Position numbers and translations under genes: made by a program. A DNA stretch of 64,000 nucleotides, taken from assembly GCA_964019155.1 (NCBI GenBank), contig OZ025241.1, positions 2,478,559 through 2,542,558 on the forward strand. The letters are read 5' to 3'. The notes under the pieces are model-generated. The model made no database searches, was not told where the DNA came from, and saw only the letters and a program-made list of their open reading frames with translations. Positions 60,208 through 64,000 of this stretch are shown here, in pieces (the stretch's first letter is position 1; every line of letters starts with the position of its first letter). This stretch comes from Osedax fenrisi (lineage: Eukaryota; Annelida; Polychaeta; Sabellida; Siboglinidae).

Positions 60208-61100
60208 CAGTAACTACATTAATATTATATTAAATATATCATAAATATTATTTATAATGACTATTATAGACTATAATTTATAGTATCTCTAATTATAATA
60301 TCAATTTGATAATCAAACCAATAAAACCAAACCAAACATGTGAAAATAACTAAAACTAAAAATATTAATATTTGCATAAACAAACATACGCTATTGTAAA
60401 TTCTCTAATTCCAGTGAACAATTTTGCGGCGTTCAAATCGCGCATTAATCGCGAAGCATTTTACCAGGTACAAGGAATACCCTTTTAAAGGGTCTTCATT
60501 AAATATGTTAAATATAGCCGAGTTAATTATATATATATCAAATATAATTATTAATCGAATTTAAATATAATTTTACATATGAATTATAATTATATTATAA
60601 AGCCGTCAAGTTTTGAAATTAAAAACTAAGTAATTTAAAATTAAATGTGGTATTATTCCAAGAATATAATAAACTATATATATGTTAGTTAGTTGTAATG
60701 TTAAATACTTATCGAATGTAAAGTATTTATGTAAACAAAGTTACCTTTATGATTATCAAATAATAGTTAAAACAATATGTTTTTAACATACATTTTCTAT
60801 ATGATGTAGTAATTTAGATCAATTTAAAATACAAATATTGCCAGTGAAATTGCCAATGAAATTTATATATTGAAAATGAAATCGAGGGTGTAAAACTTCG
60901 GTTTTTGTTCATTTATTATTATACTTGAATCCTAATGGTACTCTAAATCTATGATATAATTGTATTAAAATTATATTAACAACATTATTATTATATAAAA
61001 ATAACTAGGAATTATTCAAATTAACTGTTCAATATATATTAAAATTTAAAATATTAATAAATTAATTTAGATAATATTCAAAATATATAGGTAGGGGTAG

Positions 61101-61244
61101 AGTCACTTCGTCCGATGGACATTTCGTCCGTCACTTCGTCCGAAATAAAAGGTTATTTTTAAGACGAAATTACTATATTACGGACGAAGTGACTAAATAT
61201 ATCTGGCGAAGAGATAGACGAAATCGCCAGCGGAAGAAGTTACT
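61101..61244. mobile_element. 144-bp MITE with ACTTCGTCCG repeats
   Basis: Left AGTCACTTCGTCCGATGGAC and complement of right AGTAACTTCTTCCGCTGGCG match over about 40 bp. CACTTCGTCCG occurs twice on the left and once inverted centrally. Confidence 0.75.
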
Positions 61245-64000
61245 GCATGCAATTGTATATTTATAAACCAATTTATATATATATACATATTAAAAGTACG
61301 AATTAATGTTATCTACACGCTGTGTGTAATACATATGTACATTATTGACACCCACACAGAGGCTGCGGTTTTGTAAGAAAAAGGGGAATTGTCACGTGAC
61401 AAGGGACTTCGTACTGAGGTTTTGTAGCACTATATAAGTTGCATTTGATTGGTTAATGTGGTAAACAAATAGCAATGATCCTTGCAAACATATTAAATTG
61501 GCATTTTACAATTATTTTAATTAAATACTTTTATTTTTATTTAATTTGCGTATATTCGATACATACAAGATGGATACAAGGTAATTATGTTTATTATATA
61601 TTTATTGTTTTAATTATTTACTATAAATCGTATTATACATATTATATATATCTTTAAAATTGATATATAAATGAAACAAATAACTATTTTATTTTATTTT
61701 TAAATTAATCATTAATAAGATTTTAATAATAACGAATTTTAGACATTCACTTATCATAAATATACAAAATTCATACTTATATTAATAATATGTTAATGTA
61801 AAATATAATTATTATAATACTAATATAAAATATATCTTTAAAATTGATATTAAAATGAAACAAATAACTATTTTTTTAATTATAAATTTAAACATTAATA
61901 AGTTTTTAAAAATAACGAATTCTAGACATTCACTAATTACATATATACGAAAACTCATACTTACATTAATAATAGGCTACTATAAAATATAATTATTAAA
62001 ATAATACTATAAAATTGATATATAAATGAAACAAATGAATATTATTATATATACAATATAATATTGTTACAATAAATATTATTTTAATTGTATTACAAAC
62101 TGATCAGTACTATACTATACTGAGTACTATACAGTATATATTATTATAAACATTTGATAATAATTATAATTGTATTTTTAATATAAGCAATGATAATCAT
62201 ATTTATTATACATATTTTGATTGCATTATAATTGTATCTACTAGATATTTTTTTTAGAAAAAACTGATATAATAAATAAAAACAGCAATCTTATCAAATA
62301 TTTCTATTAATTTAAATACATAAATGCATCGGTAAATAACACATAATACATTACTAAATATTAATATTTTAATTTCTTGGTTAATTATTATCTATGTTAT
62401 ATTATATTTATCAAATTAATTACAGAATGAAGAAAGGCTCGCAATGAAGGGAAGGAGTCGTTTCTTGCCTTACCAAGGCTCGTAAAACCATTTCAAGGAT
62501 CAAATGTGTCAGAAGAAGAAGACAATTTCAATAGTAGGCATCACGAGTGCGATAATGGCAAGTCAGCGTCATTTGGATTTCTTAAAAAAAGATATCTGAT
62601 ATTATTAAAACGATAAGATACAGAGTTCCATAATCTACACTTGCATTGTTGTTTGATTTATATTAAATAATATATATATATATATATATAATTATGATGA
62701 CAATGTTCTATTATGGCATGTAAGATCTAATAATGATATTATATATAATATAATCGAGAGATATGAAGTAGATTTAAGAAATATAAATATCAATATGATA
62801 GATTTTATTTAAAATAAATAATGATAAAAGTAATAAACTATTTTTTATTTCAAAAAATATAAATTTATATATAAAAAATTAACTATATATCAAATAAATT
62901 ATGTCAACAAATGATCATTAATTGTAAAGTAATTTTATATGCATCGTATACAATTATTCATCTAATAGTTTTCGTTAGATAAGCTTTTCTGCAATTCTTC
63001 CAATCTGTTATACATATATTATAATAACAAATAGAATATGTAATAAATAAAATATGATTATTTTCTTTCTATTAAATAAATATACTTTAATTAGCTTTCT
63101 AATTATGGGGGAACAATTATAGGGAAAGGGTTTGTTGTGGAAGAGTAGTTGGATTTAATAATTATTTAGATATGTCAGTGTTGTAAGGCAGTCTAGCTGT
63201 AGTAAGGGATATATGAGTGATTAGTAGTCTATGATTTGGCATAGTAGCAGTAGTTACTATAAAGGTTCTTCGTTCAATATATATAATTTAAATAATAATT
63301 AAAATGTAGTGTGATCTATAGATATTGTTAATTTTAATAAATGTATTTGAAATATTGGAGTTATATCAAGGTTTATTTTTCTAATAAAATATTAGTATTT
63401 AATAATAATATTACCTTTAAATGATAATTAGGTGTTGATAGCTTTTATTGGTTTTTGCAAGTCCCTAGTTCCACAAGATATCCATGTATTATTTCATAAT
63501 AGGGGGGTCGTAGTGTTGCCGACTCCTCATCGCATCCACTTTTTTATTAAGATGTGTCTTTCTCTAAATATAATTTGAATGCATTAATTATAATGTATAA
63601 TTGAATAATAATCATAATACTGTAGTTTAAAATTAAATTAAAAAATGTCAAGTAAATTCTGTTTTATATATATTAACATTTTATAATGTGCATATTGATA
63701 AATATACAAAATAATACTTAATAAATATAAATGTAATTATTAGCTTTATATTAAAATATATAATTTTATTATAACATATTATATCATATTGTAAGTTTAT
63801 ATATAACATGGAGTATTGTTATTCTATATGTATTTATTATTCTAATATATATCAAAATTGTATACAAATATTAATATATAATAATATGTTACATAACATA
63901 TCTGATTTCAATGAATTAAATTTAATATATTTATTTATTTTATATTATAATTTTAATACTATACATGTATATGTATTTACTAAATTATATTTGAATACTG
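61245..64000. other. No convincing gene
   Basis: A CACGTG palindrome (GTCACGTGAC, about 61,391), CACTATATAAG, then splice-like ACAAG|GTAATT at 61,578 and TTACAG at 62,424 suggest a possible transcription unit. No frame continues across that junction for more than about 30 codons. Two imperfect 180-bp direct repeats (about 61,640-61,800 and 61,830-61,990) follow. The rest is AT-rich. Confidence 0.35.

Noticed and set aside
61462..62470. Two-exon gene at the right end (ATG near 61,475, acceptor 62,424)
   Set aside because: All three frames stop within about 30 codons after the junction and nothing is recognisable.

Overview
The window looks like nuclear DNA of an intron-rich, very AT-rich animal. 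It carries long (AT)n arrays, a tRNA-derived SINE family, several LINE lineages, a THAP-domain P-element-type transposon, an EGF-repeat membrane protein and a UBA6-type ubiquitin E1. EGF repeats and THAP domains point to Metazoa. UBA6 is known from vertebrates and sea urchin and is reported missing from flies and nematodes. I cannot name the phylum from sequence alone. No prokaryotic features, CRISPR arrays or rRNA genes were seen.

Left part (1-14.4 kb, + strand): the 3' part of a single-pass membrane protein gene with EGF-like repeats. Seven exons between 4,776 and 14,385 join in frame. The EGF exons are all split in phase 1, an unknown ectodomain follows, and the last exon encodes a transmembrane helix, a short tail and the stop. 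The introns are full of LINE fragments (4.98-6.1, 10.7-10.96 and 11.78-13.47 kb), a decayed element-associated gene (6.74-7.14 kb), hairpins and short TIR elements. The gene's 5' end was not found. The region upstream holds a decayed LINE and a (CACAGT)n minisatellite.

Middle (14.4-20.8 kb): no host gene recognised. It holds a roughly 1 kb TA-flanked TIR element with many copies of a CGAATACGGACA motif, a very decayed LINE and one GC-rich MITE.

Centre and right (20.8-55.2 kb, - strand): a complete UBA6-like E1 gene. It can be assembled by hand as 33 coding exons (start 55,161, stop 20,786; about 1,025 codons over 34.4 kb), with adenylation motifs and catalytic Cys present. About two thirds of its 5' splice sites begin GTT rather than GTA or GTG. 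Intron 19 contains a nearly intact, possibly autonomous P-element/THAP9-type transposon on the opposite strand (36,664-42,075). It has perfect 15-bp terminal inverted repeats, subterminal inverted repeats, an 8-bp target duplication and a four-exon 848-aa transposase with no disabling lesion. Other UBA6 introns carry SINEs, a LINE fragment, a 1.37-kb element with 80-bp TIRs and several smaller TIR elements.

Right end (55.2-64 kb): AT-rich DNA with at least three TIR or foldback elements (56.29-57.69, 59.85-60.21 and 61.10-61.24 kb) and no convincing gene. The most striking result is the intact-looking P-like transposon inside a UBA6 gene whose reading frame is preserved around it, together with the GTT donor bias.
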